From Flavobacterium sp. Root901 (GTDB lineage Bacteria; Bacteroidota; Bacteroidia; Flavobacteriales; Flavobacteriaceae): a DNA stretch of 64,000 nucleotides. The stretch is taken from assembly GCF_001429765.1 (NCBI RefSeq), contig NZ_LMJB01000009.1, forward strand, positions 1-64,000, in the 5' to 3' direction. The position numbers and the translations under genes were made by a program. Below, in pieces: positions 24,586 through 34,572 of this stretch (position 1 is its first letter; every line of letters starts with the position of its first letter). Under the pieces are notes generated by a model. The model was not told the DNA's origin, searched no databases, and saw nothing but the letters and a program-made list of their open reading frames with translations.

Positions 24586-27500
24586 TTATTCCTTAATTAT
24601 TTTTTCAACAGAAATTCCTTTTTCAGAAGTGATTCTGATGAAGTACAAACCGTTTGATTTATCTGAAAGATTAATTTTAGAACTGTTTTTATTTTCTATT
24701 ACAGACTGTAGTATCCTTCCCTGAACATCAAACAATTCAATTCTTTTAATTGCATTCTCACAATTGATAAACACCTCTCCTTTTGTTGGGTTTGGATATA
24801 TTCTAATAGTGCTGTCTTTTTCAAAATCTTTATTCCCCAGCGATTTAAAAATAGTTTCGGCTGTGTTGGTATCAATTGCTTCGTTGTAATCAAAATAAAT
24901 GCTGGCTTCTTTTTCTACGGCATCGCCTGAATTAAGTGACGGCAGTGTTTTTATTTTAAACAGAATATTTCCATGGCCTCCAACCGGCGGTGTTTTTGAT
25001 ACACTCAGATTAATTTTAGCAAAGATAAACTCGGCGATATTTCCTTTAATCACAACCTTTACAGAATGGGACGCATCTAACAACTGAAGCGAATTAATAT
25101 CGTATTTCGTTTCATCGATAACTACTTTTACCACTACATTTTCAGCTTCGGCAGTTCCTGTGTTTTCAAAATTGATTCCGTAATGCAGGTAATCTCCAAT
25201 TGTCGATGGCGAAACGTTCTCACCCTCCAGACAAGTAATATCATTTGGATCAAAAGAACCCACTATTTCCTGATTAAAGACAAATTGATTATCTGCCGGA
25301 AGAATGTCTCCCGTAACTGGATTTATCGTCGCAGTAAAGCTTAAAATATCGCCAATATTCGCAGGCGGATTTTGAACCGGACTATTTACATTTAATCCAA
25401 CATAAATTCTTCTGCTTTCAAACGGAAGTAAATCAGAATAATTCCAGCCCATTACACCCGGAGTCTGAATGTTTGGTGCCAGCGTTGCGATTCCGTAATG
25501 CAGTATATTTTGATTGTATATAAAATCAACTGTTCCATTTAGCGTTTGGTTTCCCTTATTTCGAATCAAAATTTCATACCAGGCCATAAATCCGGGTTTT
25601 GCAGGATATATAGGCGCAATTACAATTTCAGCATCGCTGTTTACTCCTGATGCGCTTACGCAAAAGTTTTGTATCGCAGTATTATTATTGTTATCTGCAA
25701 ATGAAACCGCTGGTGCTAGTGGTGAGATAGAAAACAAAGCAGGATTTTCAACCGCTGTTAGTATATTAAAATTTCCTGCATCGGTAAAGAAGGTATATTT
25801 TCCATTAGCATCTGTAAAGGTTGAACTTATTAAAGAACCATCAATTAAATTCACTTTTACATTGGCTTGTTTAGAATCGGCAGCGTCGCATCCATTATGA
25901 TCAACATCAAAAGCAATTGTTCCTGTTATGGTATTATAATTCCCGCCCGGGTTAAAACTGCAATACGAATTTACAACAACTGAAGTCAGGCCTAAACCGG
26001 TTAAATAACTTTTTGTTTCGGCAACATTGGCGTCGTCCTGACAAACAAAAATTAAGTTTGGATTTCCTGTATTGATAAACAAATCTTCATCACGTCCATT
26101 CTTCGCAAATATCATTTTTAAATCCTGATTGTCATTTACGGTCAAAGACTGAAAGGTTAAAAAATTTGAAATATCAATGTTTATCAATCCTGTTTTGGTA
26201 ATGTTTAAAATGGCAATATTTGGCGAATCAGAGAAATCAACAGCCGCTAAAGGCATATCAAAATAAGAAACATTATTTAATGCGCTGCATCCCGTTAAAT
26301 CAATGGAGTTCACATTATTGTAACTACAGGATAGCGTTTCTAAATTGGTTAACCCGGATAAATTCAAAGAAGTAAGAGGCGCTTTTTGAACATTTGTTCC
26401 GGCAAGTGTAAGCGTTTTCAGTGCGCTGCATCCCTGAACATTTATGGAGTTCAGTACACTGCTGGTACTGCTGATGAATGTAAGCGAACTGCAATTTGAA
26501 AAATCCCCGGTTACCAACGGAATATCCTGAACAGCTAAACTTTTTAAAGCTGTACATCCTGAAAGTTCTAAATTTGATGTTGGATTATTATCCAGTTCCA
26601 AAATTTCCAAATTGGTATTTCCTGAAACATTTAAGGAAAGGATTTGATTAGAATTCAGATACACATTTTTTAAACTGACTGCACCCGTTAAATTTAAATT
26701 TGAAATAGAATTTGTTGCTGCTCTGAGGTCAGTAACATTTGGAGACGAACTCAAATCTAATGCCGTTAACTGATTGTTACTACAGTCTATAGCAGCAAGC
26801 GCAGAACATCCTGTTAAATTTAAAGTAGTCAGCGTATTGTTTTTTACATTTAATCCCTGCAAAGCGCTGCAGCCTGATAAATTTAAAGCAGTCAGCAAAT
26901 TATCCGGGATTTGTAAATTTTGTAAACTCGAGCAATTTGAAAAATCTGCTGTTGTTATTCCGTGATACAAAAGAAAAGTCGATTGTGGAAAGTTGAGCAA
27001 TGTACAGCCTGCAGCATTTATGTCTGTTAAAGTTGGATTGTCAGTTATTAAAAATGTAGTTAGTTTTGTTAATCCGGAAACATTTATGCCTGTCAGTTTA
27101 TTGTTTACGGCATTAAAATATTCTAAGTTGGGGCAGCCGGTTAAATCAAGTTCAGCCAAAACATTATCTTCTAAATACAATTGTTTTAATCCTGAAAGAC
27201 TTGTGAAATTTAATATCGAAAAAACCGGATTTTGCTGTGCTGCAATATTAGAAAGGCTGGGACAATTAGAAATATCTAAAGAAGTCATTACCGGATTTCC
27301 CATAAAAGTAACACCCGTTAAACCATTCATTCCGGAAACTGATGCTGTGGTCAGTGTCGGGCTTTTCACGTAAATTGTTTTTAAATTCGGCATCCCGGTC
27401 AAATTAATAGAAGTCGTGCTGATTCCGTTAAAACCTAATTCAGTTACATTTGCAAAACCTTCAATTCCCTGGATATTGGTTACTGAATTTGCATTAGCAC

Positions 27501-27723
27501 CTTCTATCCATAGTTTATCGATTAAAGCCGCTTCTGATACCTGAATCTGGTTATCAAAATTAGTATCGATTCTCGTTACCGCCACGCCTCCCGAAAAAGC
27601 CGTAAAATTTGCCGCACCGCCATTTACCAGCATTGCTTTAAATGTTGGATCAGCAAAAGTCAAAACCTGAGCTTTTAATATAACGGTGAAAAAAAGTAAA
27701 AATATGGGTAATTTTTTTCTCAT
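24586..27723 (-). CDS. Leucine-rich-repeat T9SS cargo protein
   Basis: 1045 residues. A signal peptide is followed by a long leucine-rich-repeat array (about 60-580) of irregular 20-22-residue units such as LDLSGCPNLEYF-type NLTGCSAL repeats. Next is an SdrB-like beta domain (about 600-690: GTIAFDVDHNGCDAADSKQA), then DUF11/DUF7619-like beta domains with DPNDITCLEG and YGINFENTGTAEAENV. The C-terminal type A T9SS sorting domain (IYPNPTKGEVFINC; FDVQGRILQS; GLYFIRI; VEKIIKE) predicts outer-membrane secretion and surface attachment. It starts 36 bases downstream of a LytTR response regulator on the same strand and is probably controlled by or co-transcribed with it. Confidence 0.93.
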   Translation of the reverse strand: MRKKLPIFLLFFTVILKAQVLTFADPTFKAMLVNGGAANFTAFSGGVAVTRIDTNFDNQIQVSEAALIDKLWIEGANANSVTNIQGIEGFANVTELGFNGISTTSINLTGMPNLKTIYVKSPTLTTASVSGMNGLTGVTFMGNPVMTSLDISNCPSLSNIAAQQNPVFSILNFTSLSGLKQLYLEDNVLAELDLTGCPNLEYFNAVNNKLTGINVSGLTKLTTFLITDNPTLTDINAAGCTLLNFPQSTFLLYHGITTADFSNCSSLQNLQIPDNLLTALNLSGCSALQGLNVKNNTLTTLNLTGCSALAAIDCSNNQLTALDLSSSPNVTDLRAATNSISNLNLTGAVSLKNVYLNSNQILSLNVSGNTNLEILELDNNPTSNLELSGCTALKSLAVQDIPLVTGDFSNCSSLTFISSTSSVLNSINVQGCSALKTLTLAGTNVQKAPLTSLNLSGLTNLETLSCSYNNVNSIDLTGCSALNNVSYFDMPLAAVDFSDSPNIAILNITKTGLINIDISNFLTFQSLTVNDNQDLKMIFAKNGRDEDLFINTGNPNLIFVCQDDANVAETKSYLTGLGLTSVVVNSYCSFNPGGNYNTITGTIAFDVDHNGCDAADSKQANVKVNLIDGSLISSTFTDANGKYTFFTDAGNFNILTAVENPALFSISPLAPAVSFADNNNNTAIQNFCVSASGVNSDAEIVIAPIYPAKPGFMAWYEILIRNKGNQTLNGTVDFIYNQNILHYGIATLAPNIQTPGVMGWNYSDLLPFESRRIYVGLNVNSPVQNPPANIGDILSFTATINPVTGDILPADNQFVFNQEIVGSFDPNDITCLEGENVSPSTIGDYLHYGINFENTGTAEAENVVVKVVIDETKYDINSLQLLDASHSVKVVIKGNIAEFIFAKINLSVSKTPPVGGHGNILFKIKTLPSLNSGDAVEKEASIYFDYNEAIDTNTAETIFKSLGNKDFEKDSTIRIYPNPTKGEVFINCENAIKRIELFDVQGRILQSVIENKNSSKINLSDKSNGLYFIRITSEKGISVEKIIKE

Positions 27724-27759
27724 AACTAATGATTATTTTTTGGTTATTGGGGATAATAA

Positions 27760-28521
27760 TTACAGGGCATTTATTAACTCCTGAAGTTTTTCTTTTTTAC
27801 TCTGTGCAATCGGAATATTCGAATTATCGGCCATAATTACATAACCGCCATCGGTTTTTATATACGATTTCAGGTAAGACAAATTGATCAGATGCGATTG
27901 GTGAATACGTTCAAAACCATGTTCAGAAAGCAGTTCTTCGTATTCTTTAAGTGTTTTAGAAATTAAGATTGGTTTGTGATTTTTAATAAAAAACTGCGTG
28001 TAATTAATTTTTGCTTCACAGCGAATGATATCCGAAACTTCAAACAAATGAATTCCATCGCTTGTAGAAAGCGCAATTCTTTTAAAATTGTCTACTTTTT
28101 TTCGAATATTTTCCAGCAGCAAATCAATGTTCTCAAAAGAATTATTTTTTCCAACGGCTTCTTTTATTTTCGCCATTGTGTCTTGCAATTCTTCCGGATC
28201 AACAGGTTTCAGGATAAAATCGAGAGCACTAAATTTAAATGCTTTTACAGCGTATTGCTCGTGCGCAGTGATAAATACGATGTGTGCATTTAATTTTCCG
28301 TTTACTTTATTTAGTCTTTCGAGAATATCAAAACCCGTTCCGTCGGTTAAATGAATATCCAGAAAAATAACCTGAGGCCTTAGTTTTTCAATAACGGCAA
28401 TTCCGGTTTTTACACTTTCGGCTTCGCCAATAATCAAAATATCATTTGTGTAACGTTCTAAAAGCGCTTTTAAACCCGTTCTCAAATGTTTGTCGTCCTC
28501 TATTAATACTGCTGTTATCAT
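27760..28521 (-). CDS. LytTR-family response regulator
   Basis: 253 residues: a receiver domain with acidic E8/D9/D10 and phospho-acceptor D55 (VIFLDIHLTDG), then a LytTR DNA-binding domain (about 150-250: ALSTSDGIHLFEVSDIIRCEA; HQSHLINLSYLKSY). It lies ten bases downstream of a LytS/YehU-type kinase and 36 bases upstream of the LRR T9SS cargo gene, so a direct role in expressing that surface protein is likely. Confidence 0.93.
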   Translation of the reverse strand: MITAVLIEDDKHLRTGLKALLERYTNDILIIGEAESVKTGIAVIEKLRPQVIFLDIHLTDGTGFDILERLNKVNGKLNAHIVFITAHEQYAVKAFKFSALDFILKPVDPEELQDTMAKIKEAVGKNNSFENIDLLLENIRKKVDNFKRIALSTSDGIHLFEVSDIIRCEAKINYTQFFIKNHKPILISKTLKEYEELLSEHGFERIHQSHLINLSYLKSYIKTDGGYVIMADNSNIPIAQSKKEKLQELINAL

Positions 28522-28531
28522 TTGTTTGGTA

Positions 28532-30463
28532 TTATGGTATATATTGAACAGGCAGACGCAATACGACTTTTGTCCCTGTTTTTTTATCGTCAGATTTTAA
28601 TTCGATGATTTCTATTTGTGCTGATTTGGAGGTTATGGATTCCATGATTTCCAAACGTTTCTTTGTGATTCCCAAAGCCATTGATTTATGGGCTGTGACG
28701 GAGTTTTCTTTTAAATGTCTGGACTCAGACAAACCGATTCCGTCATCCTTAATCGTGCAGATTAACTGCTCGTTTTCTACATCAAAATCAACTTCAATTT
28801 TTCCGGTTCCTTCTTTAGGCACTATTCCATGAAGAATAGCATTTTCTACAAATGGCTGAATCAACAGAGGCGGAAGCCCCATATTAAATTCAACTTTTTC
28901 GCTTGACTTAATTTCAAACTCAAATTTGTCGTGAAAACGAAGCTTTTCCAATTCCAGATAATTTTGCAGGCTTTCAATTTCTTTATCAATCGGAATCAGT
29001 GAACCTTTTGAATATTCGAGTGTAAGCCGCATCAGCTTGGAGAATTTAGATAAATATTTCAATGCAGAGTCAGTTCCGTTCTGAACAATAAAACTCGAAA
29101 TCGAACTCAGGCAGTTAAATACAAAATGCGGATTCATTTGCAAATGCAGTGCTTTCTGTTCGTACTCGGCAACTTCTTTTTTTAGTGTAAGCTGGCGTTT
29201 TACCTGCATTCGGTTATAAATTACCAGGATCAGGGCAATTAAAAGCAAGGCACCTAAAATAGAGAAAACTATAAACTGAATCTGCCTTTTGTTTTTTTCA
29301 GACAATAACGCTTCTTTTTTCCTGTATTCGTAATTGACTTCTGCCAGTGCAAATTTCTGACTTGTAGTTTCGTTAATAATGCTGTCCCGGGCTTCAACAT
29401 AATTTTTATAATGAAGCAACGCCGCTTTAGGATCATTTAAACCTTCGTACAATTCGCTTAATAATTTTTCAGAATGGTATGTCTGGTCCAGGACCCCTAT
29501 TTCTTTGGCGTAAGCCAATGACTTTTCTGCAAAAGGCATGGCTTCTTTATATTTTTTTTGATCCTGAAGCAGACCTGCAATATTGTATAAGGAAAGTGAA
29601 GCACCAAATTTATTTTGCAATTCTTCATACAAATTCAATGATTTTATATAATATTCATTGGCAAGATTAATGTTGTTTTCTTTTTTATAATAATCGCCCA
29701 GATAATTGCATAAAAGGGCAAAGCCGCGTTTATTGTCATTGCTTTCAAAAAGTTTTTTTGCTTTTTCATAGTACAGCAAAGCGTTTTTATTTTGTCCGGT
29801 TTCAAAATAAATCGCACCAATGTTTGTTAAAGTAACGGGCGCATTTTGTTCTCCTAAAGCCGATTGAATTTTAGATGCTTTTTTTAGATATTCCAGTGCT
29901 TTTGAATAGTTTTGCTGCGATTTATAAATAATTCCAATATTGTTCAGAGCTTTAGAAACACTGCTTTGATCCTCAATTTCCTGATATAATCTTAAAGCTT
30001 CTTCGTAGTTTTTCAAAGCCAGAATCTGATTGCTTAATTCCGAATAAACCACACCGGAACTGGCATACGTGCGTGCCAGGCCGCTTTTTACTTTTTTACC
30101 GGAATCTTCTTCTAATAGTTTTTTAAATTCCCGCTGTGCTTTTTTAAAATATTGCAGCGCATTTGGATAATTTCCTAAAATGATCGAAGCATTTCCTTCA
30201 TTAACGTAAGCAGCTGCAAGTCCAAAAGTAAAACCTGATTTCAAGCTTAAACCTGCTGCTTTTTGAGCATAAAACAAAGTCGAATCGGGGTTGATTTCTT
30301 TATACAAATCGGCAATTTTATTATACTGATTGACTTTTGAAGTGTCAATTTTAGTATAATGCAGCATTCTCATTAAGCTGTCGATCTGCACATTCTGAGC
30401 ATTCGAAATCTGCCAGGCAAGAAAGAAAAAAAAGAAAAATATTAGACGTAATTTTTGGCTCAC
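28532..30463 (-). CDS. TPR-containing LytS/YehU-type sensor histidine kinase
   Basis: 643 residues. A signal-anchor N-terminus, then a periplasmic array of tetratricopeptide repeats (about 40-370: ALQYFKKAQREFKKL, ALKNYEEALRLYQEI, ALEYLKKASKIQSAL and more), a membrane helix (FIVFSILGALLLIALILVIY) and a cytoplasmic kinase with the His_kinase motif LHLQMNPHFVFNCLSSI and an HATPase domain. This is a common Bacteroidetes design, in which TPRs probably detect protein partners in the periplasm. It is paired with the LytTR regulator just downstream. Confidence 0.93.
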   Translation of the reverse strand: MSQKLRLIFFFFFFLAWQISNAQNVQIDSLMRMLHYTKIDTSKVNQYNKIADLYKEINPDSTLFYAQKAAGLSLKSGFTFGLAAAYVNEGNASIILGNYPNALQYFKKAQREFKKLLEEDSGKKVKSGLARTYASSGVVYSELSNQILALKNYEEALRLYQEIEDQSSVSKALNNIGIIYKSQQNYSKALEYLKKASKIQSALGEQNAPVTLTNIGAIYFETGQNKNALLYYEKAKKLFESNDNKRGFALLCNYLGDYYKKENNINLANEYYIKSLNLYEELQNKFGASLSLYNIAGLLQDQKKYKEAMPFAEKSLAYAKEIGVLDQTYHSEKLLSELYEGLNDPKAALLHYKNYVEARDSIINETTSQKFALAEVNYEYRKKEALLSEKNKRQIQFIVFSILGALLLIALILVIYNRMQVKRQLTLKKEVAEYEQKALHLQMNPHFVFNCLSSISSFIVQNGTDSALKYLSKFSKLMRLTLEYSKGSLIPIDKEIESLQNYLELEKLRFHDKFEFEIKSSEKVEFNMGLPPLLIQPFVENAILHGIVPKEGTGKIEVDFDVENEQLICTIKDDGIGLSESRHLKENSVTAHKSMALGITKKRLEIMESITSKSAQIEIIELKSDDKKTGTKVVLRLPVQYIP

Positions 30464-30606
30464 TATTTTTTATTTTGCTTGTTGTGAGACAAATGTATAA
30501 TATGTTTTCTACTCTCATGACATCAATTATTATTTATGAGGTTTCATTTATTATTTGATTCTTTTCACTTATTCAAAATTCAAAAACACAATCAAAGCCT
30601 TAAAAC

Positions 30607-30765
30607 ATGGTTTTTGCCTGGCAGAAATCTAAAGCAGACAAAAGTCTGGACTTGCTGCAGCGATGGACTTATGTTGAACAAAAAATAATCCTTAAGGTAG
30701 ATTCCAAAACAGAATTCATAATTATTTTACCAAAGAATTTCTTTACAAAAACAAAACTTTACTAA
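30607..30765 (+). CDS. Possible 52-residue ORF
   Basis: An ATG frame reads MVFAWQKSKADKSLDLLQRW and ends FFTKTKLY. It occupies the 343-base gap between the divergent kinase and TPR genes. No promoter or family match is evident. I list it because the gap otherwise holds nothing; a chance frame is equally possible. Confidence 0.2.
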   Translation: MVFAWQKSKADKSLDLLQRWTYVEQKIILKVDSKTEFIIILPKNFFTKTKLY

Positions 30766-30806
30766 ATTCGTCTGAAATAATTAATCACTAATCCCAAATT
30801 AGTTTT

Positions 30807-31310
30807 ATGAAAAACCTACTATTATTATCATTTATTATGATAAGCTTTTCGTCGTGGTCACAAACCGCAGAAATTTATTTTAATAAAGCTTTTAACAAGG
30901 CTGCAGCCGGAAATTACAAAAGCGCAATTGCTGATTACACAAAAGCCATTGGCAAAAATTCAAAATTCGTTGAAGCTTACCAAAATCGCGGTGTCGCCAA
31001 ATACCAATTGAATGATTTAAAAGGTGCAATGGACGATTTTAACAAAACCATCGAACTCGACGACATGAATGCTGATGTTTTTACGGGACGCGCGAATGTC
31101 AACTTTAAATTATCAAAATTTAATGAAGCTGTCAAAGACTGTACTTCGTCACTGGCTTTAAATCCAAGAGATTATATTGCTTATAATTTAAGAGGTTTGG
31201 CTTACAATAAAATTGGAGATAAAGTAAATTCATGCAAAGATTTCTCGAAGGCTATCGAATTAGGAAGCCAGAGTGCCATAAAAAACAGAACTTCTTTTTG
31301 TAAAAAATAA
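30807..31310 (+). CDS. Exported TPR protein
   Basis: 167 residues: signal peptide (MKNLLLLSFIMISFSSWSQ) then about three to four TPR units (YKSAIADYTKAIGKNSKFVE; LKGAMDDFNKTIELDDMNAD; FNEAVKDCTSSLALNPRDYI). It is a likely periplasmic scaffold for protein interaction with no further assignable role. Followed by a strong terminator. Confidence 0.85.
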   Translation: MKNLLLLSFIMISFSSWSQTAEIYFNKAFNKAAAGNYKSAIADYTKAIGKNSKFVEAYQNRGVAKYQLNDLKGAMDDFNKTIELDDMNADVFTGRANVNFKLSKFNEAVKDCTSSLALNPRDYIAYNLRGLAYNKIGDKVNSCKDFSKAIELGSQSAIKNRTSFCKK

Positions 31311-31327
31311 GTAAAATTTGTAATAAG

Positions 31328-31369
31328 AAAAAGTAATCTGCAAAAGAATGTCTTTTCAGATTACTTTTT
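31328..31369 (+). terminator. Terminator after TPR gene
   Basis: AAAAGTAATCTG (31329-31340) pairs with CAGATTACTTTT (31357-31368). An inner AAAAGA/TCTTTT stem extends the hairpin, and a T-rich run follows. Confidence 0.8.
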
Positions 31370-31421
31370 ATATCTAATTCGTAAAAAATTAACGCACATC
31401 TTTAAATAATTAGGTTATTGT

Positions 31422-31429
31422 TACATTTG
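31422..31429 (+). promoter_or_regulatory. -7 box of the CotH gene
   Basis: TACATTTG (TAnnTTTG) lies at the beginning of the longest frame, so translation starts at ATG 31448. Confidence 0.55.
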
Positions 31430-31447
31430 TTACAAACTAACCTGACC

Positions 31448-33517
31448 ATGATAAACCACTACTTCTCAAAACCTTACACAAACAAAAATCTTTTTATTGT
31501 ATTGATCTTCTTTTTTTCAATGCATACAAAAGCACAAACTTTTACAGACAGCAATTTACCCATTGTTGTCATCAATACTGATCTGGATCCTAATACCGGT
31601 CAGCCAGTTGAAATTCCCGACGATCCGAAAGTACTGGCAGCAATGAAAATTATAAAAAGAACAGACGGAAGCAGGAATTATTTAACCGATATTGACAACC
31701 CGGCTTATCTTAATTATAATGGAAGAATTGGCATTGAACTTAGAGGGTCAACTTCGCAGTCGCTTCCTAAAAAGCCTTATGGTTTTACTACTTTAAAAGC
31801 CAATAATACCAGCAATAACAATGTAAGCCTGCTGGGAATGCCGGCCGAAAATGACTGGGTTTTAAATTCCTTAGCTTTTGATCCGTCGTGTATCCGGGAT
31901 TATATTTCCTATAATTTATCGCGTCAAATTGGCGATTATGCCTCCAGAACAGTTTATTGTGAAGTAATAATCAACAATGAATATAAGGGATTGTACATTT
32001 TACAGGAAAAAATAAAATCGAATGTAAACCGTGTCAACGTAGTTAAAATTGCAGATACAGATAATACACTTCCAAATCTCAGCGGAGGATACATTACCAA
32101 AGCCGACAAAACCACGGGCGGAGATCCTGTTGCATGGACAATGTCGTCTTACAGCGGTTCGGTAGATTTTATTCACGAATTACCAAAACCTGAAAACGTA
32201 ACCACACAGCAAAATGATTATATTAAAAGTCAATTTTTAAGTTTAGAAACAACTTCAAATGCTCACAATACAGATTTGGCAGCAGGATATTCTGCTGTAA
32301 TCGATGTTCCTTCTTTTATTGATTATATGCTCTTATGCGAATTGGCTTCAAATGTAGACAGCTATCAATTTAGCACCTATTTCCATAAAGATAAAGAAGG
32401 AAAATTGCGTGCCGGCCCTATTTGGGATTTTAACTTATCATACGGAAATGATTTATTCATGTGGGGTTATGACCGAAGCAAATATAATGTATGGCAATTT
32501 TCAAATGGAGATAACGAAGGCGCTAAATTCTGGCAGGATTTGTTTAATGATCCTGCTTTTAAATGTTATTTTTCTAAAAGATGGAACGAGCTTACACAGC
32601 CCGGCCAGCCTTTAAACTACAACAGCCTGAACCAGTTTATCGATCAGACTGTAAGTTATATCAGTGAAGCCAAAATAAGAGAAAACCAGAAATGGGGAAC
32701 AATCCCAGACGATGCTCTGGAAATAAATAATCTAAAAACATTTTTATCCAGCAGAATTTCCTGGATTACCAGCCAGTTAGGAAGTTTCAGCAGCTGCAGC
32801 AATATCGAAACCCCTTCGCTTGTTATTACAAAAATAAATTACAATCCGGGAGTTTCGGCAAATTTTCCAACCGGCAATGATTTAGAATTTATAGAAATCA
32901 AAAACACAGGAAACACAACGGTAAACTTAACCGGAGTTTATTTAAAAGAACTGGGACTTTCGTATCAATTTCCTGCAAATTCAACACTGGCGGCAAATCA
33001 GACACTTTACATCACTAGCAGTAAAAGTACTTTTGAATCCAGATATGGCATAACCGCTTTTGGTCAGTTTTCAAGAAATCTGTCCAATACCTCTCAAAAA
33101 ATTGTTTTAGCAGACGGATTTGGAAACACCATCGACACTGTCGAATATTCAAATACAAGTCCGTGGCCAAATGCTGACGGCAACGGAAGCTATTTACAGC
33201 TTTCGAGTACAGACCTTGACAATGCACTGGCTTCGAGCTGGACTGCAGTTTCTGATAATAATTTAGCCTTGACTGAAAATCCTGAATTAAAAAATGTAGT
33301 TTTATACCCAAATCCGATAAAGAATTCCTTAACGATTCAGGCTTCAAAACCAATCCTGAATTATAAAGTATATGATGTTTCAGGACGTTTGGTATACGAA
33401 TCGAAACAAGATTCAAATACAATTAAAACAGATTGGAGCGCCTATCCAAAAGGAGTTTATTTCATTTCGATTTCAAATGAAAACGGATCCAGCACCAAAA
33501 AAGTAATCAAACAATAA
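31448..33517 (+). CDS. CotH kinase-family T9SS cargo with lamin-tail domain
   Basis: About 689 residues from ATG 31448 (MINHYFSKPYTNKNLF). A signal sequence ends near KAQ. A CotH-type protein-kinase-like domain occupies about 60-450 (RIGIELRGSTSQSLPKKPYGF; ENDWVLNSLAFDPSCIRDY; EYKGLYILQEKIKSNVNRV; GPIWDFNLSYGND with the metal-binding D). A lamin-tail (LTD) domain follows (about 465-570: VITKINYNP; GNDLEFIEIKNTG). The C-terminal T9SS type A sorting domain (LYPNPIKNSLTIQ; VYDVSGRLV; GVYFISI) predicts surface export. CotH enzymes phosphorylate spore-coat or surface proteins in other bacteria; the substrate here is unknown. Confidence 0.92.
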   Translation: MINHYFSKPYTNKNLFIVLIFFFSMHTKAQTFTDSNLPIVVINTDLDPNTGQPVEIPDDPKVLAAMKIIKRTDGSRNYLTDIDNPAYLNYNGRIGIELRGSTSQSLPKKPYGFTTLKANNTSNNNVSLLGMPAENDWVLNSLAFDPSCIRDYISYNLSRQIGDYASRTVYCEVIINNEYKGLYILQEKIKSNVNRVNVVKIADTDNTLPNLSGGYITKADKTTGGDPVAWTMSSYSGSVDFIHELPKPENVTTQQNDYIKSQFLSLETTSNAHNTDLAAGYSAVIDVPSFIDYMLLCELASNVDSYQFSTYFHKDKEGKLRAGPIWDFNLSYGNDLFMWGYDRSKYNVWQFSNGDNEGAKFWQDLFNDPAFKCYFSKRWNELTQPGQPLNYNSLNQFIDQTVSYISEAKIRENQKWGTIPDDALEINNLKTFLSSRISWITSQLGSFSSCSNIETPSLVITKINYNPGVSANFPTGNDLEFIEIKNTGNTTVNLTGVYLKELGLSYQFPANSTLAANQTLYITSSKSTFESRYGITAFGQFSRNLSNTSQKIVLADGFGNTIDTVEYSNTSPWPNADGNGSYLQLSSTDLDNALASSWTAVSDNNLALTENPELKNVVLYPNPIKNSLTIQASKPILNYKVYDVSGRLVYESKQDSNTIKTDWSAYPKGVYFISISNENGSSTKKVIKQ

Positions 33518-33530
33518 CAGTAAAAACTAC

Positions 33531-34490
33531 ATGCCGCTTTTAAGAAAAACAAATACCATTCAGACAGATAAAAATTCAGGATTTGGAACTAACGCCGGAA
33601 ATTACGGAGGAAGGTTTGTAAATAAAAACGGAACTCCGAATATTGAAAAAACCGGGATGAACCTGCTGCGCCGAATCAGCTGGTACCATACTATGATCGA
33701 TATGCCAAACTGGAAATTCATGCTGATTTTGTTTTCTTTTTACATTGCCATCAATTTTATTTTTGCTGTAATTTATTATGCCATAGGTATCGAACATTTA
33801 GATGGAATTGCGCAATCCGGAAGTATTTTAACACAATTTGGGCAGGCTTATTTTTTCAGCGCGCAGACTTTTACAACAGTCGGTTACGGACATATTAGTC
33901 CAACGGGTTTCCTGACAAGTGCTTTATCTGCTGCCGAAGCCTTAATTGGTTTATTAAGTTTTGCGATTGCAACAGGTCTATTCTTTGGCCGCTTTAGCAA
34001 ACCAACTGCTTTTTTAAAATTTTCGCACAATGCCTTAATTTCACCATACGGGGAAGGCAAAGGTTTAATGATACGGCTTGTTCCATTTAAAAACACCAAT
34101 TTTACAGATGCAGCTGCAAAAGTAACCTTAGGATTGAGCCTCGAGGAAAATGGCCAGAGCGTAAACAAATTCTATAAACTTGATCTCGAGCTGGATCGTA
34201 TAAATGCGCTTTCGCTCAGCTGGACATTGGTACATCCTATTACAGAAAGCAGTCCGCTGTATAATTTTACCGAAGAAGATTTTAAAACCATACACGGCGA
34301 AATTTTAGTTTTCATTACCACTTTTGATGACATGTTCAGCAATACCGTGGCAGCGCGTACCTCTTATACTTTTAGTGAAATAATTTATGGTGCAAAATTC
34401 AGAACAATGTACAACAGAAGTAAAGACGGATCAAAAACAATTTTATATCTGGACAAATTAAATCAGTTTGATACTACAAACTTCGCGTAA
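33531..34490 (+). CDS. KirBac-type inward-rectifier K+ channel
   Basis: 319 residues with the Kir architecture: an N-terminal amphipathic stretch before WYHTMIDMPNWKF, TM1 (about 62-85), pore helix and selectivity filter TVGYG (116-120), TM2 (about 128-152, GLLSFAIATGLFFGRF), then a cytoplasmic immunoglobulin-like gating domain (about 160-300: FSHNALISPYGEGKGLMIRLV; LDLELDRINALSLSWTLVHPI; ETFDDM-like FITTFDDMFSNTV). Predicted inner-membrane tetrameric potassium channel. The gene starts 13 bases after the CotH gene. Confidence 0.93.
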   Translation: MPLLRKTNTIQTDKNSGFGTNAGNYGGRFVNKNGTPNIEKTGMNLLRRISWYHTMIDMPNWKFMLILFSFYIAINFIFAVIYYAIGIEHLDGIAQSGSILTQFGQAYFFSAQTFTTVGYGHISPTGFLTSALSAAEALIGLLSFAIATGLFFGRFSKPTAFLKFSHNALISPYGEGKGLMIRLVPFKNTNFTDAAAKVTLGLSLEENGQSVNKFYKLDLELDRINALSLSWTLVHPITESSPLYNFTEEDFKTIHGEILVFITTFDDMFSNTVAARTSYTFSEIIYGAKFRTMYNRSKDGSKTILYLDKLNQFDTTNFA

Positions 34491-34535
34491 AGCATCATTT
34501 TTATGTTGTTTTACCTGTTTTTTGAGATTTTATTA

Positions 34536-34572
34536 TACTTTTGTTTACATAAGCGTATAAAATGGTAAACAA
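34536..34572 (+). promoter_or_regulatory. Promoter and inverted repeat of the carH-like gene
   Basis: The -7 box TACTTTTG (34536-34543) overlaps TTGTTTAC (34541-34548). The inverse, GTAAACAA (34565-34572), lies across the start codon, giving an eight-base inverted repeat with a 16-base spacer. The position suggests autorepression. Confidence 0.5.

Noticed and set aside
24600..27600. Regularly spaced similar DNA words that could resemble a CRISPR array
   Set aside because: They encode the leucine-rich repeats of the 1045-residue protein; spacers are not unique and the frame is open throughout.
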